Assembly: GCF_000209165.1 (NCBI RefSeq)
Contig: NC_009045.1
Coordinates: forward strand, 930,001 to 994,000
Length of the DNA: 64,000 nt
Direction: 5' to 3'
Source: Scheffersomyces stipitis CBS 6054
Taxonomy: Eukaryota > Ascomycota > Pichiomycetes > Serinales > Debaryomycetaceae
Below are positions 9,691 through 22,462 of this stretch, piece after piece; the stretch's first letter is position 1, and each line of letters opens with the position of its first letter. The notes beneath the pieces are model-generated. The model saw nothing but the letters and a program-made list of their open reading frames with translations, was not told where the DNA came from and did not search any database. The position numbers and the translations under genes were made by a program.

Positions 9691-10812
9691 ATGCAAACGA
9701 CAGCTGCTAACACGGCGGTAAGTCATTCCACCTCTTGGTCTCTAATTTCGTGGTTCATTCTACTAACTTTACTATATAGTTTACCGCTGAAGAGATTAGA
9801 CAGCGGAAGATCACCAAGAAAGGGCTCTCTCTAAACATTCTCTTGATTGGAGAAAACGGAATTGGAAAGAGAACCTTTGCCAATACCTTATCAAACACAG
9901 TCTTTTTTCCAGAAGAGATATACCTTGAAGAAGATGTAGTCAAAAGAATTGAAGTTGATACAATGGAAGATCTCAAAATAGAAACTCATATAATTGGTAA
10001 GTGCTACAATACAAAATTTCAACCAAATAACAGATATTAACAATTTAGATGTCGTAGAACAAAACTCAACACCCATTAAGTTGAACATTGGTTTGACCAA
10101 GAATTTTGGACATAACATCGACAATTCTGGAAGTTACAGGGTGATTCTTGACCACATTTTAGAAGAATATGAAACTTTTCTTTCGGAAGAAAGCAAGATT
10201 AACCGTAACCCATATCTAACAGACAAGAGAATCCACGTTGGGTTGTACTTTTTAAGAGCAACAAGCAGAGAGTATGTACCACGAAGACTGAATTTGACGA
10301 AGGATTATTCACTAACATCATCGTCTAGGCTCAATGAATTTGACATACAGAATATGAAACAAATCGGCGACAGAATTAACCTAATTCCAGTAATTAGCAA
10401 AGCTGACACATTGACACAAGAAGAATTAGAGTACAATAAGTACCTCATCAGGAAGTCTATTGCCGATCATAATATCCCAGTTTTCAATTTCTTGAAAGAC
10501 GTTAACGAGCAATTAGCTTCAGAAGAATTAGAAGACTACCAATATATAAAGGAAGTCGATAAGGCGGTTCCCTTTGGAATTATCAGTAGCAACATCGTCA
10601 TCGAAGGTCAAAGAGTTAGAGTTACTACTTGGGGAAGAGTCAATATTGAAGACGAAAACAATTGTGATTGTAAGCTTCTTCGTAATGTACTTCTAGGGTC
10701 ACATCTTCAAGACTTCAAAGATGCCACAATCAGCACAAAGTATGAAGCGTATAGAGTCGAGCAATTGATGAAACAATTCCAAGACAGCCAAAACAACTTT
10801 CCCCGTAAATGA
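9691..10812 (+). CDS. Divergent septin, two introns (Spr28-like)
   Basis: Three exons, 9691-9717, 9780-9996 and 10049-10812, give 335 residues. Intron 1 (9718-9779) has GTAAGT, TACTAAC at 9761-9767 and TAG. Intron 2 (9997-10048, 52 nt) has GTAAGT, a weaker TATTAAC at 10035-10041 and TAG; splicing forms a GAT codon and keeps frame. After KKGLSLNILLIG the P-loop reads GENGIGKRT. The septin G3 motif DTPGFGD is replaced by LTKNFGHN, and G4 is SKAD. The region after it (ADHNIPVFNF) is septin-like. No long C-terminal coiled coil is present. Septins build bud-neck and spore-wall filaments. Loss of the G3 Asp and Gly suggests little GTPase activity, as in sporulation-type septins such as Spr28. The first two exons are missed if introns are ignored. 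Confidence 0.8.
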
Positions 10813-11003
10813 AACTCGTCAATCCTGCTATTTAAACTTTTTTAGTTAATATTATCTATCTATTGGCTATTTGTGGTTGCAGTTGAAATATACATAATGT
10901 TCTGATTGTGAAATCCATTTTAGGCAATTTCTATGTTGCACCCAAATTTTGGTTAGGCTGCGAAAACCAGATTTTATCATAAGCACCTGTCACGGTTCAC
11001 AAA

Positions 11004-11012
11004 CCATATAAA
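11004..11012 (+). promoter_or_regulatory. TATA box of the Ser-rich secreted-protein gene
   Basis: CATATAAAA lies only ~55 bp before the ATG at 11062 and ~90 bp before the in-frame ATG at 11095. Yeast transcripts usually start 40-120 bp downstream of TATA, so some mRNAs may begin past 11062 and use 11095. An out-of-frame ATG at 11034 would start an overlapping 83-codon upstream ORF. Confidence 0.45.
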
Positions 11013-11061
11013 AAGAACCAGGGAAGAAAGAATATGAATCACATTTTAAGAATCAACTTCT

Positions 11062-12057
11062 ATGATTCACCATTATACCGCCCAAAGTCTAGTTATGCTC
11101 TTTATCAGAATACTCGCGTGCCTCGCGTTATTATATCATTACGAATTATCCACCGCTGTAGTCTTGCACCAGAAGATATACCAGATGGAGAATGGGGATT
11201 ATTTGATCAAGAAGGAGGAAATGGTCAAGAAGGAAGACATTATCCACCACGACATCCCCAAGAAGATAATCAAGAAAAGAGATGATAAAGATGTTTGTAT
11301 TCCTCGTCCTCGCTCTTCTCAATCATCTTCTTCCCAAATATCCTCATCAACTCTGAGTGTAGAGTCAAGTGTTCCAACTGCATCAAGTAGTTCTTCAATT
11401 AATTCACATACTTGTCCTGGAGGTGAAAACTGTCCAGAGTCGCTTTCGACTAGCCCTTCGGAAATACATTCTTCGAGTGTCCAAGATACTAGCATCACTC
11501 TGGAAACATCTTCAGCCGTTTCTTCGCTGAGTTCATTTGCCGCTTCGTCGACTATTTCCACAAGCTCCCTGATTGTTGCTTCGAGTTCTTCTTCTGAATT
11601 ATCGAGTACTGAAGATTCTCTGACATCATCGTTAGTTGTTGAAACAAGCACTTCTTCATCTGCTATTGAAACAAGCAGCTCGACCTCGGAACTTGAAACT
11701 AGCAGTTCTAAGTCCAGCAGTGTATCGTCTAGTGTCAACTCCCCTTCCACTTTTGTCCCGTCGACCTTAACCACAGTTACGACTTCCTCAGCTGAAGTGG
11801 AACCTAGCAGCCCAAGCACAAGTCCTACTTCCCATCATGGTACTACACTAACTAGAACAGAGTCAACGTCGACCATTATCACCGACACTGTCTCTTGCAA
11901 GATTTGTGAAGGAGGAAAGAGTTCCAGTCTTGAAGGAACCAGTATAGTGCCATCATCAAGTTCAACAGAACCTTGTCCGAGTGATGACGGTGGTGATGAT
12001 GACGATTTGTTCGGCGATACCAGCACGTACTCATTTCACTTGAATACCATTACTTAA
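11062..12057 (+). CDS. Ser-rich secreted or cell-surface protein
   Basis: 331 residues from the ATG at 11062, or 320 from Met12 at 11095, which gives a neater signal peptide (MLFIRILACLALLYHYELSTA). A dibasic KKR at about residues 72-74, before DDKD, is a likely Kex2 site, so residues ~35-74 may be a propeptide. The rest is Ser/Thr-rich with short repeats (ETS, SSSS), two Cys clusters (CPGGENC and CKICEGG) and an acidic stretch DDGGDDDD. Five of the nine Leu positions shown in the Ser-rich part are CTG codons, which would be Ser in CTG-clade yeasts. There is no hydrophobic C-terminal GPI signal, so it is probably secreted or held noncovalently. No family recognised. Confidence 0.65.
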   Translation: MIHHYTAQSLVMLFIRILACLALLYHYELSTAVVLHQKIYQMENGDYLIKKEEMVKKEDIIHHDIPKKIIKKRDDKDVCIPRPRSSQSSSSQISSSTLSVESSVPTASSSSSINSHTCPGGENCPESLSTSPSEIHSSSVQDTSITLETSSAVSSLSSFAASSTISTSSLIVASSSSSELSSTEDSLTSSLVVETSTSSSAIETSSSTSELETSSSKSSSVSSSVNSPSTFVPSTLTTVTTSSAEVEPSSPSTSPTSHHGTTLTRTESTSTIITDTVSCKICEGGKSSSLEGTSIVPSSSSTEPCPSDDGGDDDDLFGDTSTYSFHLNTIT

Positions 12058-12172
12058 ATGTTACAGATAGATGTTAGATAATATGATTTAATTAAATAAT
12101 AAGTGAGAATAAAAACCGTCACACTCTATTTATGCACTTTTTGATTTGAATTTAGTAGCTTACCACTGATAC

Positions 12173-14977
<2,805 letters not shown>

Positions 14978-16231
14978 CTAAAGAATGAAGGCTAAGAACG
15001 AGCCGATGATGGTGGTCAAGGCCATCGAAGCTGGAACCAAGATATAACCGTCAGACTTCTTGGACGTGGTAGAAGAAGAGCCAGAATCATCGCTGGTTGA
15101 GTCGGAAGAACTTTCCGAAGTACTGGTGGACTTGGACTTAGCGGTAGAGGACGATGACTTCTTTGGAGCAGTACATTCGTAGTTGTGACCTTCAATGTCC
15201 TTGTTGTCACGCAATTTATTGAAGAAGTCACAGCTGAAGTCTTCGTTAGTAGAGTTGAAGCTGAAGTCACCGTTAACCCTTGCCAACTTTGGAGTAGAGA
15301 AGTTTGCGAAACCACCGTCAATGTTTACAGCACCCTTGATTCTGTTCAAGTTGGGGAATGAATCAGTGACGTTTTCCAAGTTGGTGTTGTTGCTAAGACT
15401 AAGTTCACCACCAATGGTTTCCAAGTCGTGGAACGAGAATTCAGTCAATTCGTCGTTGGCGAAGATTTCGATGGAACCGCCGATGGTCTTCAACGAGTCA
15501 AGGTTGAACGAGTCAAAGGTGTTGTAGGCAAGAACAAGAGAACCGTTGATAGCGGTGATGTTAGAAATTTCGATGTCACCGACATCTTGAATGGTAATAT
15601 TGGAAGCCCAAGCCAAAGTGTCCAACTTGACATCACAGTCGTCACCGTTGAAACGCAAGATCAAGTTTTCAGTGACAGTGTTCAAGTTGGTTAAGTCGAT
15701 GGAAGTGATGTTCTTGTTCGAGTTCAATTCCAAGTGACGCACGGTGTTAAGGAAACTGACGAAACGACTCAACGAGTTAATGGCGGTGTCGGAAATTTCA
15801 ATGTGGCCAGCGTGAACGACACCAAAACCCATTACAAGGTTTCCGAGAGATGGCAACGAAGTCAAGAGAACTTGGTCGACATTGGTCAATGAAGTGAAGT
15901 CAATGGAAGCAAGAGTGGTCAATGACACAACAGAAAGAGAACCACCTTCGGTGATGTTCTGTAACTGGTTCAAGTTAAGAGAGACGATGGAAGTGGAGTT
16001 GAAGAACTTGAGGTCACCCTTGATTTCTCTGACACCACTCAAGTCGGCGTTGATGATTTCTTGACCAGTGATGGTGATGGAACCGTCCAAGGTAGAACAG
16101 GCATTCAAGGTTTCAAGTTCACCCACGGCCGTAATGGTGGTTGATAACGAACATGGATCTTTAGAAGTGGAGGTGGCAGCGTGGGCTACGGCACCAGCAG
16201 CTAAGACTGTGAAGAGGCTCTTCAATTGCAT
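14978..16231 (-). CDS. ECM33: GPI-anchored cell-wall protein, Ecm33/Sps2 family
   Basis: Starts at the ATG at 16231 (MQLKSLFTVLAAGAVAHA), giving 417 residues; the upstream in-frame extension lacks a signal peptide. Residues 1-18 are a signal peptide. Residues ~25-345 form a receptor-L-domain-like solenoid of repeats such as GSITITGQ, LKFFNSTSIVSLNL, GSLVLAYN and GSIEIFAN, with many N-glycosylation sites. Residues ~360-400 are a Ser/Thr stalk (SSSTAKSKSTST), and the hydrophobic tail (LVPASMALTTIIGSFLAFIL) is a GPI signal. Ecm33 proteins are needed for wall integrity and N-glycosylation. S. cerevisiae ECM33 has an intron near its 5' end; none is visible here. Assignment between Ecm33 and its relative Pst1 is by overall likeness. 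Confidence 0.88.
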   Translation of the reverse strand: MQLKSLFTVLAAGAVAHAATSTSKDPCSLSTTITAVGELETLNACSTLDGSITITGQEIINADLSGVREIKGDLKFFNSTSIVSLNLNQLQNITEGGSLSVVSLTTLASIDFTSLTNVDQVLLTSLPSLGNLVMGFGVVHAGHIEISDTAINSLSRFVSFLNTVRHLELNSNKNITSIDLTNLNTVTENLILRFNGDDCDVKLDTLAWASNITIQDVGDIEISNITAINGSLVLAYNTFDSFNLDSLKTIGGSIEIFANDELTEFSFHDLETIGGELSLSNNTNLENVTDSFPNLNRIKGAVNIDGGFANFSTPKLARVNGDFSFNSTNEDFSCDFFNKLRDNKDIEGHNYECTAPKKSSSSTAKSKSTSTSESSSDSTSDDSGSSSTTSKKSDGYILVPASMALTTIIGSFLAFIL

Positions 16232-16620
16232 TGTAACGAATGAAAAATGGAATGGTTGGGAAAAGAAAAAACTAAGAAAACCTGAGATTCGTCCGTTTAA
16301 TCCTTCGATCTGGAAATATTGCAAGTCTCCCACTATAAGTACTGGGGCACGAAAAATCGTGGATAGAGTTGTATTTACTTTGTAAGTCTGTCCCTATGCA
16401 TGTCAAGGCATCGGAAATATTTTCACGATTAGCGTAGATGTTTTCTCCTGCAAGGGCAGTGGGATTTCAGCTTGTCTCGTGTGGCTAGCCGGCCACTACT
16501 TGCCGATATGCCCACCTTTCGTGGATCTGCTTTGTCTCTGACACACAGCCACGGATAACTACTGTGCAACTGAACGTTTTGTGAAAACCGCTTGTATTGT
16601 TATTTACGTTTCGGTATGCA

Positions 16621-16641
16621 CGGCAGCGTGTTTTGCTGCCG
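16621..16641. repeat. Perfect 7-bp inverted repeat (hairpin)
   Basis: CGGCAGC and GCTGCCG are separated by a 7-nt GTGTTTT loop. A T-rich run follows at 16665-16672. Located ~390 bp upstream of the ECM33 start. It may be a paired CGG-type factor site or chance. Confidence 0.4.
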
Positions 16642-18100
16642 AGCGCGTTTTTCTTTTGGCGTTTTTTTTTCTGTTCCTGTTTTACTTCTACATTTCACGC
16701 TCAATTTTTGAGTCCTTACGCTGCGTTCCAACTCTGCTGGAGCAACCGTAACCGTATCAATACCAACTTGATGCAACCATTTAGCGTTCACTAAAGGGAG
16801 TACAAAGCAGAGCGTGAAGACTCGTACTCAGTCAGATCCTGGTTGGAATCTTTTGGGCCTGGAAATATCAGCGTCTGTTGAAATTGACCCACTTCTCGAA
16901 TGGATTGCGCTATATCAGGATATATACTTTTGGCATTCACACTTCTTACTAGTTGTTAGCATGCAATTGCTCGTTTCGTCTATAATTCAGATTCTAAACA
17001 ACTTGAGTTTCACATAGCCCGTTTGATGTAGAGGTGTTTCAGGACTCCACACTTCGACCTCATGGCCAAACGTGGATTTTGCCTCTAGACACAACTTCTG
17101 CTAATCACAACAGGCACCTCTGTCTTTGGTCTAAGAATTGTTCGCAACGAGTTGTTCCAGGCGAGTTCTTCCAGGCGAGATTTTGCCAATTGACGTCGTT
17201 ATAGTTTAGAGATGCAGCTGCACAAAAAATAAATCGGCACAGAAGAGACTCGAGATGGCCGTTAGGTTCTGGTTTAGTGTAGCATGAAATAGTAGTGAAA
17301 CGACCACGAGAAACACTTGTGGTATACTGTAGCCTTATCGTAGGAATAGGGTATGACTCCATCTTTGCTCTGGATGGAGAATTTTTCCAGACAGAGAAGA
17401 TAACGTTGGATGTCTACGTAGTTTCATGGTCTCCAATCAGTATCTGAGCATAGAGCTTCGTAATTGCTTCTTTCAGTGGCATATAATCAATGCAATGTCT
17501 CTGATTTGTCTTTGTAAATACATTTGTTAAGATATCAAGAATATTTAGAGAAGTTTCAAATAAATTTCGCAGCATAATTCGCAACACTTCGACCACAAGA
17601 ATTTCGATTATGTCAAAACGAATGATAATTAGTTATCTCTTTAGATCTAGCTGAACCACTAAGCTCCGTAGTTACCACTGACATGGATACTCTCTCCAAA
17701 TTGAAGCTTGACCCACACCGACATCGGCCGGGTCGTCTACAATAAAACCGTGAACATTACACAAATGCAAAAAGGTGCAAACCTAATCTCGAGAATCAAT
17801 TCTGTGATCTCACCAGCCTGTAGAAAATATTACTCCCAACTGAATCGCTGGCACACAAAGTGCAGCACATGACTCAAGCCAGCTCCTTACCTCCAGCAGA
17901 TTTGACGATTATAAAATGGAACAATACGTCCGAACTCTAAAAGTACAATACGAGTGATATCACCGTGTAGAGATAATTGTCATGATTAATCACGAGCAGT
18001 TACTTAATTCATGAAATTGGTACAGAGCGAAAGAGCCCGACAGACGAAGGATTCAATTCCTCGCTGGTTCGAAATTGCAGTAGACTTTCACCTATCTACA

Positions 18101-18151
18101 TTGGGCCGTTCGTCCTCGGAGCGAGAAAACTCCGAAGGTTGGGTAGCCCAA
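18101..18151. promoter_or_regulatory. Nested inverted repeats in the SFC1 upstream region
   Basis: The outer arms are TTGGGC (18101-18106) and GCCCAA (18146-18151). The inner arms are TCGGAG (18116-18121) and CTCCGA (18130-18135). The inner pair is an inverted CGG/CCG of the kind bound by zinc-cluster regulators. CCGTTCGTCC at 18105-18114 is one base short of a full carbon-source-response (Cat8/Sip4-type) site, which would suit a gluconeogenic gene; this is inference. Confidence 0.4.
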
Positions 18152-18163
18152 AAAACGAGCCGG

Positions 18164-18168
18164 CCAAT
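18164..18168 (+). promoter_or_regulatory. CCAAT box upstream of SFC1
   Basis: GGCCAATCAG contains the core site of the Hap2/3/4/5 complex, a regulator of respiratory genes in yeasts. It sits just right of the nested inverted repeats and ~730 bp from the ATG. Confidence 0.35.
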
Positions 18169-18666
18169 CAGCTTCGCCGTCCGGCTATGGATGAATTGGG
18201 TTATTCTACAGATATGGGCTCATTCACCGGTGTGTATACAATATGCACCCCGGACTTTGGTCAATGCCCACAAGGTCACAACCCGAGCCTATCAGCACGG
18301 AGGAATCAAGACCAGGAGAGCCAGACAGAAAGTGAACGAAATCAACCACAATTAAATCCTCCTAAACTTGAACATCAGGGCAAACTGCCAGTTGTTCGGA
18401 GTCCGAAACTACGGAACAGCTGTTCCTTCTGTCCATTTCAGGTGGGCGATCAGCTGATCACATCTCCTGCACACTGTGCCACGGTTCCAACGTCATATGC
18501 AATCTTTCTGACCACGGCTATGGGCTGCCATACTTAGGCACCCCGGAGAAATGGAAGCATCATTTTCCTGCTATTTCTTGATTCCCCCACAATGTATGGA
18601 GGGAAGGTTTTTCAGTCCCGGTTAGGCAGGGTGTCTCTAGATGGTATACCCCGGATTGTGCCATGG

Positions 18667-18674
18667 TATAAAAA
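18667..18674 (+). promoter_or_regulatory. SFC1 TATA box
   Basis: TATAAAAA lies ~225 bp before the SFC1 ATG, followed by a C/T-rich initiation zone. Confidence 0.5.
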
Positions 18675-18894
18675 GAAGTAGGAATCCGGAGCTATTCCAG
18701 TTTTCCAAGTTGTGCTTTTTCTTCCTATTCTCCCCTTTACCACTCTTTTGGTTATTTGTCGAGCCTAGTATTACCATTATTGCATCTCTGACCAACGACT
18801 CAGAGTCATCTATTCACACGGAAAAATTTTGAGCTTATTCTGAACTTTTCACCCTTTCACTTTTTGTCTATTTCTTACATTTGCATATTATAGA

Positions 18895-19860
18895 ATGTCT
18901 GCTGCTGCTGCTCCAACACAACCTAAGCCCAAGCCCAAGAAGGGCAGAGGCCTTACCGACTTGGTCGCTGGTGGTACTGCTGGTCTTTTCGAAGCTCTCT
19001 GCTGCCACCCTTTGGACACCATCAAGGTAAGAATGCAATTGTATAGAAAGTCAGGTAAGAAACCTCCTGGATTTGTTTCCACCGGTATCAACATTGCCAG
19101 AAAAGAGGGCTTTTTCTCACTCTACAAGGGTTTGGGAGCCGTTGTCATTGGTATTGTGCCTAAAATGGGTATCAGATTCCAGTCTTACGAGTTCTACAGA
19201 AGTTTGTTGTACGCTCCAGATGGCTCAATCACTACCGCTCAGACTTTCGTTGCCGGTGTTGGTGCTGGTATCACTGAAGCTGTGATGGTTGTCAATCCTA
19301 TGGAAGTGGTTAAGATCAGATTACAAGCTCAGCACCATTCTATGGCTGATCCTTTGGATGTGCCAAAGTACAGAAACGCTCCTCATGCTGCTTACCTCAT
19401 CTGTAAGGAGGAAGGCTTCAGCACCCTCTACAGAGGTGTTTCGTTAACTGCTGCTAGACAGGCTACCAACCAAGGTGTTAATTTTACTGTTTACTCCAAG
19501 TTGAAGGAATATTTGCAAGAGTACCACGGAAAGGAAGTTTTACCTTCCTGGGAAACCTCGTTGATCGGTTTGGTTTCCGGTGCTCTTGGTCCTTTGTCGA
19601 ATGCTCCTTTGGACACTATCAAGACCAGATTACAGAAGACCACATTTGCCTCTAATGAGTCTGGTTTGGTCAGAATTGTGAAGATTGGTAGACAATTGGT
19701 TAAGGAAGAAGGTACTGCTGCTTTGTACAAGGGTATTACTCCTAGAATCATGAGAGTGGCTCCAGGTCAAGCTGTGACCTTCACCGTCTACGAGTTCATG
19801 AAGAGAGTATTGAACGGAGAAGCCTCTATTGGCTTCAGCAGCAACAAGAAGTTAGAGTAA
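18895..19860 (+). CDS. SFC1: Mitochondrial succinate-fumarate carrier
   Basis: 321 residues, against 322 in yeast Sfc1/Acr1. It has the three tandem repeats of the mitochondrial carrier family, with signatures PLDTIKVRMQ at ~39-48, PMEVVKIRLQ at ~136 and PLDTIKTRLQ at ~238. Each of the repeats carries the usual GxxxLYKG or GFFSLYKG-type element. The stretch AGGTAGLFEALCCHPLD is typical of Sfc1. The carrier imports succinate in exchange for fumarate and is needed for growth on ethanol or acetate, feeding glyoxylate-cycle succinate to mitochondria. A Lys/Pro-rich N terminus precedes the first helix. Codon use is strongly biased, which implies high expression. A large structured promoter fits carbon-source control. 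Confidence 0.92.
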   Translation: MSAAAAPTQPKPKPKKGRGLTDLVAGGTAGLFEALCCHPLDTIKVRMQLYRKSGKKPPGFVSTGINIARKEGFFSLYKGLGAVVIGIVPKMGIRFQSYEFYRSLLYAPDGSITTAQTFVAGVGAGITEAVMVVNPMEVVKIRLQAQHHSMADPLDVPKYRNAPHAAYLICKEEGFSTLYRGVSLTAARQATNQGVNFTVYSKLKEYLQEYHGKEVLPSWETSLIGLVSGALGPLSNAPLDTIKTRLQKTTFASNESGLVRIVKIGRQLVKEEGTAALYKGITPRIMRVAPGQAVTFTVYEFMKRVLNGEASIGFSSNKKLE

Positions 19861-20472
19861 TCTCTGTATATACCTATTTATTAAAAAGTACTTTACATGA
19901 ATCATTTAGTATTTGAAATGTGAAGTATTATTGTACTACATCAACTAGTAAAATTTAGACATTAAGCTATTAAAAGTTAATCTTTATTTACAAATATACT
20001 TCATACATCTGATCTTACGTTACACTATATTACTGTCAAATTGCAAATTAAAATAGTTGCAATACATTGAAAAATTCTGAAAATTGACTGTTCCCCAGAT
20101 TCGCACCCGTTTTCCGTTGTACCGAGGCTGGACAGAAGGTTCATATGACTTTGAGTCAAGCCGACGCTTTTGTGGTTTTGTGACATATGAAATTGTTGCT
20201 AAGTCCAGACCAATAGGAGGCACTTAAGTCAGTTTCGGAGCCGACTATTGAGGATCTTATGTTGTATCTTAACTCCCAGGTGGAATGGCTGCAACTTCCG
20301 CTCATTCATCGGATTTCTGGAGCCAATTCATTAATAAAACCGGAAAAAGGATACTCCTTTTCAAATAATTCACAGCAGTACAACAGTAATTCAACGAGCA
20401 ATTCGAGAGTCAACTAATCGTGATTGACATAGTTTTATTTTACCCGTAGTTCTCAATTCATCTTATATATCT
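19861..20472. other. Convergent 3' region of SFC1 and the zinc-finger gene
   Basis: AT-rich in its first half, with no frame that starts at ATG and looks like protein. Probably terminators and 3' UTRs. Confidence 0.45.
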
Positions 20473-21870
20473 CTAAAAAGCTGAGCCTTTGGCTCTATGT
20501 ATAGCAAAGATATGAGATTGCACAGCATCACCTCGAGCAAATGTCTTTCCACAGTACTTGCAGGAGAACGGCTTTTCGCCAGTATGTGAACGTAAATGTG
20601 TGGTCAAGCGGTACTTCTGGTTGAAAGTAGCTCCGCAATGAGTACACTCAAACGGCCTTTCGCCTGAATGAACTCGTGAGTGTCTGGTCAAATCAGAAAA
20701 CTTTGCGAACACCTTGTTACAGCCGTCAAACGTACACGCATGTTTTTTTGTAGCCTTCGAAACACGATATGGTCGCTTAACATTAACTCCACTATGGTCA
20801 TTTTCTTTATGTGCCAATAGAGCCTGGTATGTCAAATATGTAAAAGTGCAATCAACTTCGTCACAATGGAAAACTCGCACATTCTGAAGATCCACAAGTG
20901 GTACACTGGCCGCCACTGCGGAACTAGCTACAGCAGCTAAGTTTGCAACAGTAGGGTTGCTAGAACCAGTTGCCGCATTTACACTAGTAGTATCAATTCC
21001 ATTGACTACTCTCAAGTCTTTGTGGACGATCGTTCGGTGGTAACTCAAGTTCGGAATCTGACTAAACGTCTTGTCACACAATCCACACTTATAAACCTTG
21101 GGCTTGGGATGAGTGCGACGATGGTTCCTACAATCTACTGCCGAGTCAAACTCCTGCTTACAATAGGGACAAACTTTCTCGTCCTCCCGAACAGCAGTAG
21201 TCTGTCTGCGCTTGACCTTTCCTTCATGTGACATGGTAGCGCCTATATCACCTGCTACAGCGGAGGCTACAGCTGAAGCCACGGCATCTACAGCAACAGC
21301 AGCTTCGCTGGATGGATTTACAGATCCTGCCAATCGACCAGCAGTCCCTGGCAAGGTAATATCCAAATTTCTCTTTTTGGAAGTAGACTCAGGCATGAGA
21401 TCAGGGTCTATAGTGTGAACTTGCCCATCTACTGCCCGACTGAATTCTTCAACCTGACGCATCTGTTGAGCACTTAATTCGTGCTGAACATCTCGTTCAT
21501 GTTGCCCACCGTGGACTCTGTCGCCTGACCCATTGACTTCAGGGATGAAATCGTCATCACCAGCATCAGAGTATATTTCTAGTTCGGAACCACTTCTGTC
21601 TCCCTCTTCGTCTGTGTGCACCCCTAGCAACTGTTGTTCAATCTGCTCACGCTTGATTTTGTTCTTTAGATCTTCCTCTGCACCTTCCTCGGCTAGCTGA
21701 GACAAGCTGGCACCTTCATCAAGATCTAATTCATCATTTTTGCCGTGGTTTTCAGAATTGGAAACTTCTCCTTCTTCCAAGCTGTCGGCAGGCTTTATAC
21801 TGGATCGGATCTCTGCACGGATCTCGGCCCGTTTCTTGAGGTTGTTAATCATATTCAATTTACTGGCCAT
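20473..21870 (-). CDS. Six-finger C2H2 zinc-finger protein
   Basis: 465 residues. The N-terminal half (1-230) is acidic and low in complexity, with an Ala/Val-rich run at ~189-206 and a basic KVKRRQ patch at ~218-223 that could be a nuclear signal. Six C2H2 fingers lie at about 234-254, 262-283, 336-359, 379-401, 409-429 and 437-458. The last three are canonical tandem fingers joined by HSGERPF and HTGEKPF linkers, so they probably bind DNA. Fingers 1-3 are spaced irregularly. I could not match it to a named yeast regulator; sequence-specific transcription factor is the reasonable inference. The start ATG at 21870 is the first in frame. Confidence 0.85.
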   Translation of the reverse strand: MASKLNMINNLKKRAEIRAEIRSSIKPADSLEEGEVSNSENHGKNDELDLDEGASLSQLAEEGAEEDLKNKIKREQIEQQLLGVHTDEEGDRSGSELEIYSDAGDDDFIPEVNGSGDRVHGGQHERDVQHELSAQQMRQVEEFSRAVDGQVHTIDPDLMPESTSKKRNLDITLPGTAGRLAGSVNPSSEAAVAVDAVASAVASAVAGDIGATMSHEGKVKRRQTTAVREDEKVCPYCKQEFDSAVDCRNHRRTHPKPKVYKCGLCDKTFSQIPNLSYHRTIVHKDLRVVNGIDTTSVNAATGSSNPTVANLAAVASSAVAASVPLVDLQNVRVFHCDEVDCTFTYLTYQALLAHKENDHSGVNVKRPYRVSKATKKHACTFDGCNKVFAKFSDLTRHSRVHSGERPFECTHCGATFNQKYRLTTHLRSHTGEKPFSCKYCGKTFARGDAVQSHIFAIHRAKGSAF

Positions 21871-22032
21871 ATTTGCAATCTGATAATAATAAAGACGGTG
21901 CTACCATTTGAATGTGTACCATATCAAAACATTTGATAATGGTGCATAATTGGGGGATGGAGTGCAGGTAGATAGTCACATGAGTTTTCCAAATTAGCGT
22001 ATTCCGATAAAGCTTCAAGTCTACTGTTTCAG

Positions 22033-22164
22033 ATGGCTCAAAAAGAGAAGGAGTCTATTACAAGAGATATTAGAAACTTCATTGACTACATCAAATGGGT
22101 TTGCCTAAGGTTTGATCATCTATCAACTACCCCAGTGTTGCAAATGTTGCAGTACGGCATATAG
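22033..22164 (+). CDS. Possible 43-residue ORF
   Basis: ATG at 22033 reads 43 codons to TAG. The start (MAQKEKESITRDIRNFIDYI) is charged and helical with ordinary codons, and the rest is unremarkable. It lies alone between two divergent genes. It may be a decayed gene end, an unrecognised exon or chance; I found no splice sites joining it to another frame. Confidence 0.2.
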   Translation: MAQKEKESITRDIRNFIDYIKWVCLRFDHLSTTPVLQMLQYGI

Positions 22165-22169
22165 CATAC

Positions 22170-22177
22170 TCACGTGA
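22170..22177. promoter_or_regulatory. TCACGTGA site upstream of AIM25
   Basis: A palindromic Cbf1-type site ~290 bp before the AIM25 ATG and ~300 bp before the zinc-finger gene ATG. The rest of this ~590 bp divergent gap (21871-22462) is AT-rich. Confidence 0.4.
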
Positions 22178-22462
22178 ATATCTCCAATCCAATCAGAAAT
22201 ATCACGATTGTCACTATTAGTTGGCCAACACTACTTCTGGATAGTTGGTTTTGTCATTACTTCCATATATAGATTGATATTCCAATGTTATCATTGTCAG
22301 TGTCTACTTATTCATAATATACCTAGAACTGTTGAGGTCATATACTGCATATAATCAAACACCTATCTAGTATACCTACGAGAAGGCGGTGGCCATTTTG
22401 CAATTCTATATTCTTATTCTTCCATACAATTCTTGTTCAATTGACACAAGTCAAACATTAAG

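Larger units (their letters stand above)
16232..18894. other. 2.7 kb divergent intergenic region between ECM33 and SFC1
   Basis: The longest gene-free stretch in the window. It must hold the ECM33 promoter (left) and the SFC1 promoter (right). It contains a perfect hairpin at 16621-16641, nested inverted repeats at 18101-18151, CCAAT at 18164-18168 and a TATA box at 18667-18674. The frame at 18011-18355 (ATG) and the one at 18139-18537 (TTG) overlap the inverted repeats and lack protein character. I found no RNA gene. Confidence 0.5.

Noticed and set aside
18050..18085. tRNA-like GGTTCGAAAT word
   Set aside because: No matching A box at the right distance and no cloverleaf arms.
18011..18537. 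Two overlapping frames in the SFC1 upstream region
   Set aside because: One starts at TTG, the other is basic and low in structure; both overlap inverted repeats of the promoter.
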